Shown here: positions 18,999-28,440 of the stretch, piece after piece
How the letters are laid out: every line of letters starts with the position of its first letter
Numbering within the stretch: the first letter of the stretch is position 1
DNA from: Anaerotignum propionicum DSM 1682
Lineage (GTDB): Bacteria > Bacillota > Clostridia > Lachnospirales > Anaerotignaceae
DNA length: 64,000 bases
Direction of reading: 5' to 3'
NCBI RefSeq assembly: GCF_001561955.1
Contig: NZ_CP014223.1
Span: 1,612,001 to 1,676,000, forward strand
The notes under the pieces: generated by a model
The model's input: only the letters and a program-made list of their open reading frames with translations
Told to the model about the DNA's origin: nothing
The model's database searches: none
Position numbers and translations under genes: made by a program

Positions 18999-19877
18999 CT
19001 ATCTACTTTTTGCTGTTTGAGCAGTTCCAATCTTCTCTCCCATTTTTACGATAGTTTCAATGCCTAAGCTTGTATTTTTCGAAATATCTTGATCAATTTT
19101 TATTGTTCCTTTTTCTGCACAGACAATAATTGTCGATCCTCCAAATTCAAATTTGCCTTTTTCTTCACCACGTACAACAGTACCCTCTTCATGATGATTC
19201 ATAATCTTTCCTACAAACAATGCGCCAACTTCCATTATGAGTAGATTCCCAAAGTTTTTACTCTTCAGTATTGTAAACTCTCTGGTATTTTCTTTATAAA
19301 TTTTCAATTTATCATTTGCAACGGGGTTTACTGTGTGTAATACGCCCGGTATATGATAATTCTTCGATTTATGTCCATCATCAATATAGCAATATCTATG
19401 ATAATCATCTACTGTTAATCGAAAAACCAATAAAGTCCCACCTTGATATTTTTCGGCTAAACTTGTACTTCTTAGCAAACTTCTTATCGTGTAGGAAGTA
19501 TTTTTGATTTTGAAATGACTGGAGTCATCAATTGCAAATACGCTTAATTTGCCATCACTGGGGGCAATAAAATGCTCAGGTAAAAAGTCTACTTTTCGTT
19601 TCTCTTTTTTAATTTCCCTAGTAAAAAAATCATTGTAGGATTTAAACTTACACACTTTATATTCTGTCATATCAATCTTGTTTAAAACAATAAATGGTGT
19701 AATCAGTATTTTTGAAATCCTGAGGTTTAGGAAACGGCCCATTAGAATTGAATATTTCGGTTTTACAATTTCACGGAGCAAAAGCATTCCCATTCTGCTT
19801 CTATATAAAAAGGAGAGGACACCATCTTGCCCTCCATTTTTTTCAACGATGTTCCCCTTTCGGTCAGCGTATTTCAT
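18999..19877 (-). CDS. psd: Phosphatidylserine decarboxylase proenzyme
   Basis: Converts phosphatidylserine to phosphatidylethanolamine at the membrane. The 292-residue length fits the family. The C-terminal self-cleavage motif is GGST (in FEFGGSTIIVCAEKG), a variant of the usual LGST; the serine becomes the pyruvoyl cofactor. Other family blocks seen are YNDFFTREIK, FIAPSDGKL and the histidine in TVDDYHRYCY. GGGGAGGGG precedes the ATG. It follows pssA by 16 bases, and both enzymes act in sequence, so this is a phosphatidylethanolamine synthesis operon. Confidence 0.95.
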   Translation of the reverse strand: MKYADRKGNIVEKNGGQDGVLSFLYRSRMGMLLLREIVKPKYSILMGRFLNLRISKILITPFIVLNKIDMTEYKVCKFKSYNDFFTREIKKEKRKVDFLPEHFIAPSDGKLSVFAIDDSSHFKIKNTSYTIRSLLRSTSLAEKYQGGTLLVFRLTVDDYHRYCYIDDGHKSKNYHIPGVLHTVNPVANDKLKIYKENTREFTILKSKNFGNLLIMEVGALFVGKIMNHHEEGTVVRGEEKGKFEFGGSTIIVCAEKGTIKIDQDISKNTSLGIETIVKMGEKIGTAQTAKSR

Positions 19878-19893
19878 CTAACCCCTCCCCTGC

Positions 19894-20580
19894 TCATTTA
19901 TTATCCTCTATGGTCTGAATCAAAGGTCTTTCTCGTTCTGTGGTATGCTTTATGCGATACTCAGAAAAGAGCATATTTGTTATAACTGCACACGCAACAA
20001 TCAAAACCAAAACAAAAAGTTGTTTGTTTGTTGGCTTCTTAAATTTAAAATCTACAATAAATAGTATTCCCACTAAAAGAAGTGTTCCCATAAGTACATA
20101 CTCAATCATCCCCGTTGGTAATAAGAAGTTTAGAAGAAATACCAGTGGTAAAATTACTGCGATTGAGGTAACGGGTAGTCCATGATAATACTTATTTCCG
20201 CCCCCTTCCACTTGTTGTCTTCCTGTTTCCAGAACATTGAAGAAACCCAATCGAATTACAGCTGCAACACAATAAAATGTTATAATAAGTCCACCAAAAA
20301 CACCTTTAACCCCCAGCACATAACCAATCATCGCCGGAAATATTCCAAAACAAACAACATCACTTAAAGAATCAATTTGTATTCCAAACATTTTTTCATC
20401 ATCAGTACGATTTTTTTTGGTCCTGGCAATTTTCCCATCAAACATGTCACAAAGACCTGATAATGCAAGACAAAAAATAGCTGTCCTAAACCTGCCATCA
20501 ATCACCTGTGTCATACCAAATACAGTGCTCGCCAAACCAATATAAGTAGCTATGACCGTATAATCATAAAAACCAATCAT
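19894..20580 (-). CDS. pssA: CDP-diacylglycerol-serine O-phosphatidyltransferase
   Basis: Makes phosphatidylserine from CDP-diacylglycerol and L-serine. The 228-residue membrane protein carries the CDP-alcohol phosphatidyltransferase signature, DG-x2-AR, a spacer, then G-x3-D-x3-D, seen as CDMFDGKIAR and GIQIDSLSD at about residues 45-77. Several hydrophobic helices surround it. Its ATG overlaps the stop of the upstream flippase-like gene by 4 bases (ATGA), and psd follows 16 bases later. The product is the substrate of Psd. Confidence 0.95.
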   Translation of the reverse strand: MIGFYDYTVIATYIGLASTVFGMTQVIDGRFRTAIFCLALSGLCDMFDGKIARTKKNRTDDEKMFGIQIDSLSDVVCFGIFPAMIGYVLGVKGVFGGLIITFYCVAAVIRLGFFNVLETGRQQVEGGGNKYYHGLPVTSIAVILPLVFLLNFLLPTGMIEYVLMGTLLLVGILFIVDFKFKKPTNKQLFVLVLIVACAVITNMLFSEYRIKHTTERERPLIQTIEDNK

Positions 20581-21608
20581 TTTATTTCTTCCCTTCTGTC
20601 TAAAACCATTCTAAAATAAGCAACAGCAGTTAATAAAGCACTCAGCAATAATTCAGTATAATAACTAAGTCCTCTACTTACCACCATAGCCGGTAACGTA
20701 ATATGTCCAAAGATTGGTGTAAAAATCAATAAAAACAATTTCTCACTGATTCCCACGCCCCCCGGAAACGGCAACATATCTACCGCAACCGATATTACAC
20801 CTTGTAAAAAAATAATTGTTAAAAAGCCGGTTCCACGCAAACCAAATGATTTATACACTAAATAAGTAACATAAAATAAAAACAAGCGTTGCAAAACCGA
20901 TATCAGAAATACATTCCATACAACAACTTTATTTCTTCTAAAATAAGAAGCGGCATCTTTGTACTTTTCAATTGCCGTATGCACTCTGATATTTAATTTT
21001 TCTGTTTTTTTAATTACCTTGAAACTACTAAGGAACTCTATCACATTGTTTAATATGTGTTTTGCCAAGGTTGTATCAAAAATCATAAAAATCATAAACC
21101 CAACTACCACAATATTTAGAATCAACCCTAAATAAAAAATCCCTTTGGCAGGAGCAATACTATGCAGAATTTGCTGTGGTCTAGCAATTAAAACGCCTAT
21201 GCCTAGAGCGATTAATACCATTTTGTAAGTGATAGTCACAATCATAAGTACTAATGTAGATATTTCTACAGGAATGTTATCTTTTCTCATAAAATAAACT
21301 TGAGCAGGTTGCCCCCCGCTGGCCGAGGGTGTTATGCAACTAAAGAAAAAGCCTATAAATGAATAAAGAAAACAATGGGTAAGCTTAATCTTTTGCCGAA
21401 TATTTCTCATAAGGTAAAATATAATAACTGATTCACATCCAATAAACATAATAACGCAAATAACCGCGCATATCCAGTAAAACATATTTGCGTTACTTAT
21501 CTGATCCATAATTTTTGCCATGTCTTTACCATGAAAAACATAGTACACCATACCTATAAAAAGGAAAACCAAAAACAAAAAGTTTCCAACTATTTTTCTT
21601 TTACTCAT
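20577..21608 (-). CDS. YbhN/UPF0104 flippase-like membrane protein (LPG synthase TM-domain family)
   Basis: A polytopic membrane protein of about 343 residues related to the N-terminal domain of MprF (lysylphosphatidylglycerol synthase TM region). Conserved blocks include CITPSASGGQPAQVYFM and LPFPGGVGISEKLFL near the C-terminus. There is no MprF aminoacyltransferase domain. Stand-alone members are thought to move lipids across the membrane; substrate is unknown. The location in one operon with pssA and psd points to handling of phosphatidylserine or phosphatidylethanolamine (inference). The start at 21608 (MSKRKIVG) is preferred because AAGAG lies close upstream; the first in-frame ATG is at 21632. 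Confidence 0.8.
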   Translation of the reverse strand: MSKRKIVGNFLFLVFLFIGMVYYVFHGKDMAKIMDQISNANMFYWICAVICVIMFIGCESVIIFYLMRNIRQKIKLTHCFLYSFIGFFFSCITPSASGGQPAQVYFMRKDNIPVEISTLVLMIVTITYKMVLIALGIGVLIARPQQILHSIAPAKGIFYLGLILNIVVVGFMIFMIFDTTLAKHILNNVIEFLSSFKVIKKTEKLNIRVHTAIEKYKDAASYFRRNKVVVWNVFLISVLQRLFLFYVTYLVYKSFGLRGTGFLTIIFLQGVISVAVDMLPFPGGVGISEKLFLLIFTPIFGHITLPAMVVSRGLSYYTELLLSALLTAVAYFRMVLDRREEIK

Positions 21609-22129
21609 AATTAGTCTCTTTCTAATAATCATGGACCATGCATATCACAGTATCCCAGATTACTGATTTATTTATTTCATCCTATGTTACTTAAAACTTT
21701 AGTTTAAGAACAGTGATACTACCTCACATAATTTTGTATATATCTGCAATTGAAAAAGGGTATTATTTGGGTATTATTTAAAAATAAAAATTGCTATATT
21801 ATATTACCATCTTTTTTCAAATAATAATACCCTCAATCAGCTAGACTGTTATCATTGTTCTTCAAATTTTCCATTCTGAATACAGTGCTATGCTGCAATA
21901 CCAATAAACATCATGACACAACAGAAACGAATCTTAACACATTAGCATTTCCTCCCACCCAATTGTCGCCATTAAATAGTAAATAGGATCAAAACTGCTT
22001 TGCGCTAAGCCAATAATCATCGCAGATAGAGCAATACGGACCTTCTGCAACACAAGGAAATAAAGTTCCCATTTTACAAAAACAAAAATTACTCGGCATA
22101 TATAAAAAAGATAGAGAAAATCTACTAAT
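21609..22129. other. Spacer without a recognised gene
   Basis: AT-rich, with the motif GGTATTATTT repeated (about 21757-21785) and an inverse copy AAATAATAATACC near 21820-21832, which could pair over a long loop. No gene is supported. Confidence 0.4.
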
Positions 22130-22305
22130 CTAAAATTTCTTCTGTCTTTTTTGCCAGTTGGTTATCGCCTCATTGGCTCCATCTAAGATGGTCTTTCTCG
22201 GGGTGACATCAAACAGCCTTTTCTTTACCTGTCAGTTTCGCCGAATCACTCGTTAGATGGTTCGACTTTCCGTGTCAATCCTCCCAAAGGAATATCTCAG
22301 ACTGC
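22130..22305 (-). pseudogene. Degraded 3' end of an unknown gene
   Basis: In one minus-strand frame the text reads SLRYSFGRIDTESRTI, stop, a short segment, stop, then VKKRLFDVTPRKTILDG and ANEAITNWQKRQKKF before TAG. The composition is protein-like but two in-frame stops interrupt it and no start is visible. It is also GC-richer than the flanks. I cannot name the family; a transposon-derived remnant is possible. Confidence 0.35.
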
Positions 22306-22509
22306 TATCATACGATTAATATTTAATTTGATGGGGTAATGCAAATTTGCTAAAATTTCAATATTATTTTGTCTAATAAATCTTGCCTCAGAGAAATTGA
22401 TAACAGCTTTCTTACATTACTTTTTATTCACTCATATGATTTCTTTCTGAAAGAATTCTCAGCATTCAAGACTTTATTCAAAAGGATACATTTTTCAAAT
22501 AAGAACTTT

Positions 22510-23445
22510 TTATAGAAAAAGCATAAAAAAGATAGGCATTGTAAAAATACAAAGTACCGTCGTTACAAAAATATACTTACTTGCCAAAGCTTCATCCGCA
22601 CCAAATTCCGCTGCCAATATGGCGCAAAATGCCCCTATGGGGGTTGACAGCCCCACTACAATTACTCCCAAAATCAACTGATCGTGAATAAAGGGTTTTA
22701 ATATTATGTAAGAAGATAACGGCATGAAAATCAAACGAAAAAAGGAGACCGGATACGCCCATTTTTCCATAATTGTTTCCTTAAAATCAAATTTTCCAAG
22801 AATAGCACCAATATAAATCATAGCCAAAGGAGAAAGCATCCCACCCACCATACTAACAGTATCTTTGATGGGCGCCGGCAAGCGAATATTTCCTAGAAAA
22901 AGCAAAAGCCCTACCAGTGTTGCCACATTTACAGGGGCCAGCAACAGCTTTTTCATATCCACCTTACTTCCCTCCGGATTGTCACCACATCTTTGCAAAA
23001 CAATCACGCCCAAAGTATAGGCCGTTGTATTAAAAGCAAAGCTGGCAAAGGCGCAGTAAAACACACTGTTGCCACCAAAAATCATAGCAATGACAGGCAC
23101 CCCCATAAAACCGATATTGGCAAACATACAGCTAAAAATCCAAATGCCCTTTGCTTTCTCAGGTACCTTTAAAACACGAAATGAAATCCAGCCTACAATC
23201 AGCCCCCAAAAGTGCATAATCACACAAACAAGAAATACCGTAGCACCACCTCGAAACAGTTCAGAGGAATAGTCAATCTGTAAAGAAGAAATCACAAAGC
23301 AAGGAATAATAATGCGGGTTAAAAACCCTGCAAAATCTTCCACAAAGCTATCTCCCATTATTTTTTTCTTCCGACAGAAATATCCTATTAAGAGCAAAAA
23401 GAATATAATCAATAATTTATTTAGCACTGTTAGAATTGCTCCCAT
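22510..23445 (-). CDS. AEC family transporter (auxin efflux carrier-like permease)
   Basis: A membrane protein of about 311 residues with ten hydrophobic segments. The N-terminus (ILTVLNKLLIIFFLLLIGYF), the GFMGVPVIAMIFG block and the C-terminal LSTPIGAFCAILAAEFGAD block are typical of AEC permeases, which export organic acids such as malate or malonate in characterised bacterial members. Substrate is unknown here. The first ATG (23457) touches the AAGGGG site, so the ATG at 23445 (12 bases from it) is chosen; this remains uncertain. No partner gene; neighbours are pseudogenes. Confidence 0.85.
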   Translation of the reverse strand: MGAILTVLNKLLIIFFLLLIGYFCRKKKIMGDSFVEDFAGFLTRIIIPCFVISSLQIDYSSELFRGGATVFLVCVIMHFWGLIVGWISFRVLKVPEKAKGIWIFSCMFANIGFMGVPVIAMIFGGNSVFYCAFASFAFNTTAYTLGVIVLQRCGDNPEGSKVDMKKLLLAPVNVATLVGLLLFLGNIRLPAPIKDTVSMVGGMLSPLAMIYIGAILGKFDFKETIMEKWAYPVSFFRLIFMPLSSYIILKPFIHDQLILGVIVVGLSTPIGAFCAILAAEFGADEALASKYIFVTTVLCIFTMPIFFMLFL

Positions 23446-23527
23446 GCCACTGACCATCCCCTTACAAGTTTTTATGTAAATTTTAACCCATTATGGGTTC
23501 ACTGTATAGGTGCATTTTCACTTTTGA

Positions 23528-23968
23528 AAAATGTCCAGAATGTTTAGCGCCGCCATAACCCCCATTTCACTGCTGGCTTCATATGTTGCTGCACCTGCCA
23601 ATTGGCAGGCAGAGAGATGCTAAAGCAGTGTTATAGAAAAATAATTAATGTGGCTTCCATGCTTAGCTTTTTTGGCGGTTTTACCGTACCCGCCTATGAG
23701 CATCCAAGGGCGCCGTTGCCCAGCTTACGAAAGCTCTGTCCAACGAATGGGCTTCTAGAGGTGTTAATGTAATGCCATTGCTCCCAGCTATATGGCAACC
23801 GATATGAACACTGCTTTGATCAATGATGAAAGTAGAAACAAAGAAATTTTAGGTCGCATTCCTGCCAAACGATGGGGAAATGGCGAAGATATGAAGGGCA
23901 TAACCATCTTCTTGGCATCCCAAGCATCTGACTATCTAAAACGGAGCGGTAATTCCCGTCAATAGCGG
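23528..23968 (+). pseudogene. Short-chain dehydrogenase/reductase pseudogene (KduD/FabG-like)
   Basis: The C-terminal two thirds of an SDR can be read across at least three frame changes: AAITPISLL near 23545, MLKQCYRKIINVASM, FFGGFTVPAY then ASKGAVAQLTKALSNEWASR (the catalytic YxxxK region, with one base lost between Tyr and Ala), GVNV, then [13 protein letters not shown] and [15 protein letters not shown] to the end. Single-base losses sit near 23697 and 23772, and the region before 23600 is scrambled. The conserved N-terminal nucleotide-binding part is absent. Best matched by memory to 2-deoxy-D-gluconate 3-dehydrogenase-type SDRs, though subfamily is unsure. A terminator follows. Confidence 0.8.
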
Positions 23969-24014
23969 TTAATTAAAAAAAGATTTTTCATTACTTTGTC
24001 TCCTTTTTTACATT

Positions 24015-24051
24015 GTAAAAAGACGGTTCCTTTTGTGAATCGTCTTTTTAC
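24015..24051 (+). terminator. Terminator after the SDR pseudogene
   Basis: A perfect 11-bp inverted repeat (GTAAAAAGACG / CGTCTTTTTAC) followed by TTTT. Relic terminator of the dead gene. Confidence 0.7.
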
Positions 24052-24427
24052 TTTTGCATGGTATCATGCAACCCTGTCATCCTCCAGTATCAAGAGTACT
24101 AATTATTACCTAGGTCAAACCACAAACTTTCTCACGAGTCTATCTTAAAATAGGGCTCATATCCCTACTGTTTGTCCAATATCATTTATTAAAATATAAC
24201 TTTATATTTACACAGAAAAAATTATCTACAGTGAGTGTCCTATTATGGAATATAGGAGTATGCCTTCTCATTTTTTATAAAATATCCCCATAATGATAAC
24301 GGTGTTTATAAGAGAGACTGATTCCTGAAAAGATGAAGGAGTCTGTTATGCATGAGCACGGCAGGCTTTAGAAGAAAAACCATTCCTATCAAGATTTTCT
24401 TTTTTATGGGCAAGGCTTGGGACAAAT

Positions 24428-24463
24428 GAAAAGCCGAAGGAAATTTAAATCCTACGGCTTTTC
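24428..24463 (-). terminator. Terminator of the ior-brnQ operon
   Basis: A 13-bp stem with one mismatch (GAAAAGCCG...CGGCTTTTC) about 85 bases past the brnQ stop, with T-rich flanks on the minus strand. Probably ends the five-gene operon. Confidence 0.65.
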
Positions 24464-24546
24464 TTAAGTCGAAAACACCCTTATAGATCGAGAGACAATT
24501 TCAGTCCGCCTCTATATCAGAGATATCATTAGACTACACTTTAACT

Positions 24547-25821
24547 TTATACAGCTTTTTTCCTTAAACATGCACCTAATGCGCAACCAATAAGGGAGGG
24601 TAAAATCCATGCACAGCCATACGTTGCAAAGGGGATATGATTCACGAAATCCACCGGAACCCCATATTTTGAGGCAAGTTCTAAAGCACTTGTCAAAAAT
24701 GCAAAATATGCACCGAAACGAGCAATATTGTCATTCTTGAAAACGTCATCAAAAAATGTCAACAACACCAAAACCAATATAGGCGGATACAGCAAACCAA
24801 GAATGGGTGCAGAAACATTAATGATTTTGGTTAAGCCAAAGTTGGAAACCACAAAACTGAAGATACAAATGCCAATTACAAGATGGCTATATTTTATTTT
24901 TTTGTTGAATAGATTTTGAAAATAATCGGCAGCTACGGAAGTCAACCCCACCGCAGTGGTCAAACATGCTAAGAAGACAATGACAGCCAATAAAACCATG
25001 CCCGACTGCCCAGTCAGAGCATGTGCAATAGCCAACAGTAAAGCTGCTTGGTTCAAATCTTCAAAACCACCCCCAGACGAGGTGGCACCAAGATAGGTTA
25101 ATCCGCAGTATACCAGCATGAGCAAACCACCTGCGATAATCCCCGCCATACCAACCATTCGGCTCACTTCTTGTTTCTCCGTAAAGCCTTTATGATACGC
25201 CGCTGTTGTAAAAATACCTGTTAAGAGAAGAGCACCAATGCCATCCATGGTCTGATATCCAGATAGCATCCCCTCTTTCAAAGGAACAACCTGAGATGTA
25301 GCAGTTATGGGGCCAATGGGCGATATGATGCCTAAAACAATCAAGGCCAGCATAACGGCTAGCAAAACCGGTGTTAGATAATTCCCAACAATATCAACAA
25401 CTTTTGTTGGGCGAATCGTTAATAACAATACAACTGCAAAAAATACTGCACCAAAAATCCATGGATTGATAGCAGGTAACAGTGTGGAAACTCCCATTTC
25501 AAAAGTCGTTGCTGCTGTTCTTGGAATACATAAACCTGGGGCAATACAGATAATAATGATTGCCGCCATAATTTCCCCTGGGATTTTGCCAATCTTACCT
25601 ACTACGCCTTGAATATTTCCTTGACGATTAAAAACCGTCGCCAAAATAGCAAGAACCCCAAGTCCAACATCCATAATAAAAAACCCAAAGAATCCCAAAA
25701 ACCAAGATGAACCGGTTTCACGCCCTAGGTATGGGGGGAAAATCAAATTTCCTGCACCGAAAAAAGTTGCAAAAAGTGCCAAACCCATAATAAGTATTGT
25801 TTTCCCTTTGCTCGTCTTCAT
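24547..25821 (-). CDS. brnQ: Branched-chain amino acid transport system II carrier protein
   Basis: A 424-residue sodium-coupled symporter of the LIVCS family with about 12 membrane helices. The N-terminal FATFFGAGNLIFPPYLGR block is the family hallmark. Family members import leucine, isoleucine and valine. GGAGGG lies 5 bases before the ATG. It is the last gene of the aminotransferase/CoA-transferase/iorBA operon (44 bases after the aminotransferase), which suggests it supplies the amino acids that the operon oxidises. This would fit branched-chain substrates, or a broadened specificity for aromatic ones. Confidence 0.93.
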   Translation of the reverse strand: MKTSKGKTILIMGLALFATFFGAGNLIFPPYLGRETGSSWFLGFFGFFIMDVGLGVLAILATVFNRQGNIQGVVGKIGKIPGEIMAAIIIICIAPGLCIPRTAATTFEMGVSTLLPAINPWIFGAVFFAVVLLLTIRPTKVVDIVGNYLTPVLLAVMLALIVLGIISPIGPITATSQVVPLKEGMLSGYQTMDGIGALLLTGIFTTAAYHKGFTEKQEVSRMVGMAGIIAGGLLMLVYCGLTYLGATSSGGGFEDLNQAALLLAIAHALTGQSGMVLLAVIVFLACLTTAVGLTSVAADYFQNLFNKKIKYSHLVIGICIFSFVVSNFGLTKIINVSAPILGLLYPPILVLVLLTFFDDVFKNDNIARFGAYFAFLTSALELASKYGVPVDFVNHIPFATYGCAWILPSLIGCALGACLRKKAV

Positions 25822-25865
25822 CCAAACCCTCCTACTTTTCCCTTTTATGGAATGAGTTTCGTTTA

Positions 25866-27056
25866 TTATCCTTCTATTTCCTCCAACAACAAATTAAATT
25901 TCGGCAGTGCTATTTGAACCGTTTCAGGACTGACACAATAGGATAACCTTATGTAGCCTCCACACCCAAAGGCAGAGCCCGGAACTGTTAAAAGGAGATA
26001 TTTCTTTGCCAAATCTACAAATTCTGTATCCTTTGCAATTGGTGTTTTCACCCAAAGGTAAAAGGCGCCATCGGGTTTGATACAAGTGTAACCCATCTCT
26101 GACAAACCATAATAGAGGGAATCCCGATTCTTTTTGTAAAAATTCAAATCCGCAACCTCATCCACACAGCGTGCAATCATTCTTTGCTGTAAGGATGGCG
26201 CATTGACAAAGCCTAATATTCTTGTTGCCACATTTAAAGCACTCATCAGCTCTTTAAAATCAACGATATTTTCTGATACTGCAAGATAGCCGATACGTTC
26301 CCCTGGCAAAGAAAGGGATTTGGACCACGAATAGCCCACGATGGTATTATCATAATACTTTGTAATAAAAGGCGGTTTTACTGTTTCGTCATAAACCAGC
26401 TCACGATATGGCTCATCTGCAAAAATATAGATTTCTGTGGAATACTCTTTCTGTTTTTCCTCCAACACTTTTGCTATTTCAATAATGGTACTTTCAGGAT
26501 ATATTACTCCTGTAGGATTATTAGGGGAATTGATAATGACCATTTTCGTTCGGGGTGTAATGTAATTTGCAAGGATATGTGCATCCGGAATAAAAGATGG
26601 TATATTGGGAGGAACTATCACCAGTTTCGCCTCCACATTTGATGCATAACATCGGTATTCCCCAAAAAACGGAGCAAAAACCAAAACCTCATCACCGGGA
26701 TTTAGCAATGCCTTCATTGCAACATTCATGCCTCCCGCAGCCCCCACTGTCATGACAATGGACTCTGACGTAAAATTCGTTTGAAACCGACGATTTAAGG
26801 AATCTGCAACGGTATTGCGCACATCTTCGTACCCTGAATTATTCATATAACCATGGAGAAAAACAGGATCCTCTTCCTTAATAACAGCTTCCAGTGCTTC
26901 ATTCACTGTGTTGGGTGCTGCCAAATTGGGATTTCCCAAGCTAAAATCGCATACATTTTCAGCCCCATGAATCTGTGCCATTTGCTTACCTTCTTCAAAC
27001 ATTTTTCGAATGACCGAACTGTTTGATACGAGCTCTTTCATCTTTTCAGCTATCAA
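25866..27056 (-). CDS. Pyridoxal-phosphate-dependent class I/II aminotransferase
   Basis: A 396-residue fold-type I aminotransferase. The PLP lysine is in YSWSKSLSLPGERIGYL; the substrate-binding NSPNNPTGVIYP block and FADEPYREL are present. It begins at TTG (27056) with GGAGGG 7 bases upstream. It converts an amino acid to its 2-oxo acid; given the adjacent indolepyruvate:ferredoxin oxidoreductase, an aromatic amino acid is the natural guess, while the adjacent brnQ argues for branched-chain substrates. Specificity cannot be read from the sequence. It lies 18 bases after the CoA-transferase gene. Confidence 0.9.
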   Translation of the reverse strand: MIAEKMKELVSNSSVIRKMFEEGKQMAQIHGAENVCDFSLGNPNLAAPNTVNEALEAVIKEEDPVFLHGYMNNSGYEDVRNTVADSLNRRFQTNFTSESIVMTVGAAGGMNVAMKALLNPGDEVLVFAPFFGEYRCYASNVEAKLVIVPPNIPSFIPDAHILANYITPRTKMVIINSPNNPTGVIYPESTIIEIAKVLEEKQKEYSTEIYIFADEPYRELVYDETVKPPFITKYYDNTIVGYSWSKSLSLPGERIGYLAVSENIVDFKELMSALNVATRILGFVNAPSLQQRMIARCVDEVADLNFYKKNRDSLYYGLSEMGYTCIKPDGAFYLWVKTPIAKDTEFVDLAKKYLLLTVPGSAFGCGGYIRLSYCVSPETVQIALPKFNLLLEEIEG

Positions 27057-27074
27057 ATGAATTCCCTCCCTATT

Positions 27075-28421
27075 TTACCTTCGGTTAGAACGACGCCAGA
27101 TTTTCTGACTTTCAGCTCCTTGAATTAAACCATCCCTAAAATCAGGATGTGCCAAAGAAATCAGCATTTCCGCCCGTTCCCAAGTTGAACGTCCCGCTAA
27201 ATTTACACATCCATATTCACTTACGATATAAGATGCCTGTGTACGAGGGGTTGTAATAATATCGCCCCCTGTAAACTTAGGAACGATTCTGGAATGGGTC
27301 TGCCCATTTTTATCTGTAAATGCTGAACTCATACAAATAAAACTTTTACCCCCTCTAGACATATATGCCCCTGTGGCAAAGTCCACCTGTCCACCTGTAC
27401 CAGAGATATGGCGTGTACCCGAGCTTTCAGAAGATACTTGACCATAAAGGTCCACACCGATACAGCTATTGATGGAAATCAACCCATCAATTTGAGACAT
27501 GACCTCAGGGCTGTTTACATAGTCCATGGGAAAAGAAATTAGCCCACGATTTTCCTCAACCCAGTCATACAATTTCTGCGTGCCCAGTGCAATACCAAAC
27601 ACACCTTTATCTTTATGGAGCGTTTTACAGCTATGATCCAATTTCCCTGCCTCATATAACTCCACAAAACCATCAGACAATAATTCTGTATGCATGCCCA
27701 GATGCTTTAAATCTGACTCTGCAATCAATTTTCCAACAGAATTAGGCATTCCGCCAATTCCCAATTGCAGCACTACCCCATCAGACAAATGGGGCATAAT
27801 TTGCATAGCAATTTTTTCATCAATCTGTGTTGCTTTTGCAGTGGGTAATTGGGCAAGGGGGGGATGCTTCCCCTCCACAACCGCATCCACCTGTGAAATA
27901 TGAATGCAATCATCCTTACCGCCGTATACACTGGGAAGATTTTCATTGACTTCCAAAATAATAATATCCGCTGTATCCAAAATAGCCTTTGTTGTGCAAT
28001 TTACAAATGAAAAGCTGAAATAACCCAATCTATCCATTGGTGCAACACAAATCATTGCTACGTTTACAGTTAAATATTTTCTATAATAGGAGGCCTCATT
28101 GCGAAAAAGCATTGGCATATAGTAGCAAAGTCCTTCTTCGCATAATTTTCTTTCATAGCCGGTGCAATGCCAGCTTTGGTAAGTAAAAGACTCCTGCTCC
28201 CTATCCTGCTCTACAATTTGGATGGGACTTAACGCCAAACTGCCTCTGACTTTTACATCCCTCAATTCTCCCTTTCTTTTGGCTAACGCAAAGTCCAGTA
28301 AATAAGGAGCTCCGACCCCTGTACTGTAATCTACCCAATCTCCATGTTTCACTAGGCGCACAGCCTCATCCGGTGTCCTTAATTTTGCTTTATATTCCTG
28401 ATAAAACTGATTTAAACCCAT
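27075..28421 (-). CDS. Acetyl-CoA hydrolase/transferase family CoA-transferase
   Basis: A 448-residue CoA-transferase of the butyryl-CoA:acetate / 4-hydroxybutyrate type. The glycine-rich CoA-binding LGIGGMPNSVG block and SGTGGQVDFATGA are present. The likely catalytic glutamate is E246 in HTELLSDG (assigned from family position, not proven). It would move CoA from the acyl- or aryl-acetyl-CoA made by IorAB to acetate, releasing the free acid and keeping the thioester energy. The ATG at 28421 with GGAGG 7 bases upstream is chosen; the earlier in-frame start at 28463 would overlap iorB. Nineteen bases separate it from iorB. Confidence 0.88.
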   Translation of the reverse strand: MGLNQFYQEYKAKLRTPDEAVRLVKHGDWVDYSTGVGAPYLLDFALAKRKGELRDVKVRGSLALSPIQIVEQDREQESFTYQSWHCTGYERKLCEEGLCYYMPMLFRNEASYYRKYLTVNVAMICVAPMDRLGYFSFSFVNCTTKAILDTADIIILEVNENLPSVYGGKDDCIHISQVDAVVEGKHPPLAQLPTAKATQIDEKIAMQIMPHLSDGVVLQLGIGGMPNSVGKLIAESDLKHLGMHTELLSDGFVELYEAGKLDHSCKTLHKDKGVFGIALGTQKLYDWVEENRGLISFPMDYVNSPEVMSQIDGLISINSCIGVDLYGQVSSESSGTRHISGTGGQVDFATGAYMSRGGKSFICMSSAFTDKNGQTHSRIVPKFTGGDIITTPRTQASYIVSEYGCVNLAGRSTWERAEMLISLAHPDFRDGLIQGAESQKIWRRSNRR

Positions 28422-28440
28422 TGTTGCTCCTCCATTTTCG

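Noticed and set aside
27075-28421. CoA-transferase suspected to be inactive because NSCIGVDL lacks the glutamate of an NSxIEVDL-like motif
   Set aside because: The catalytic glutamate more likely lies in HTELLSDG, at the position expected from the 4-hydroxybutyrate CoA-transferase; the other motif varies in the family.
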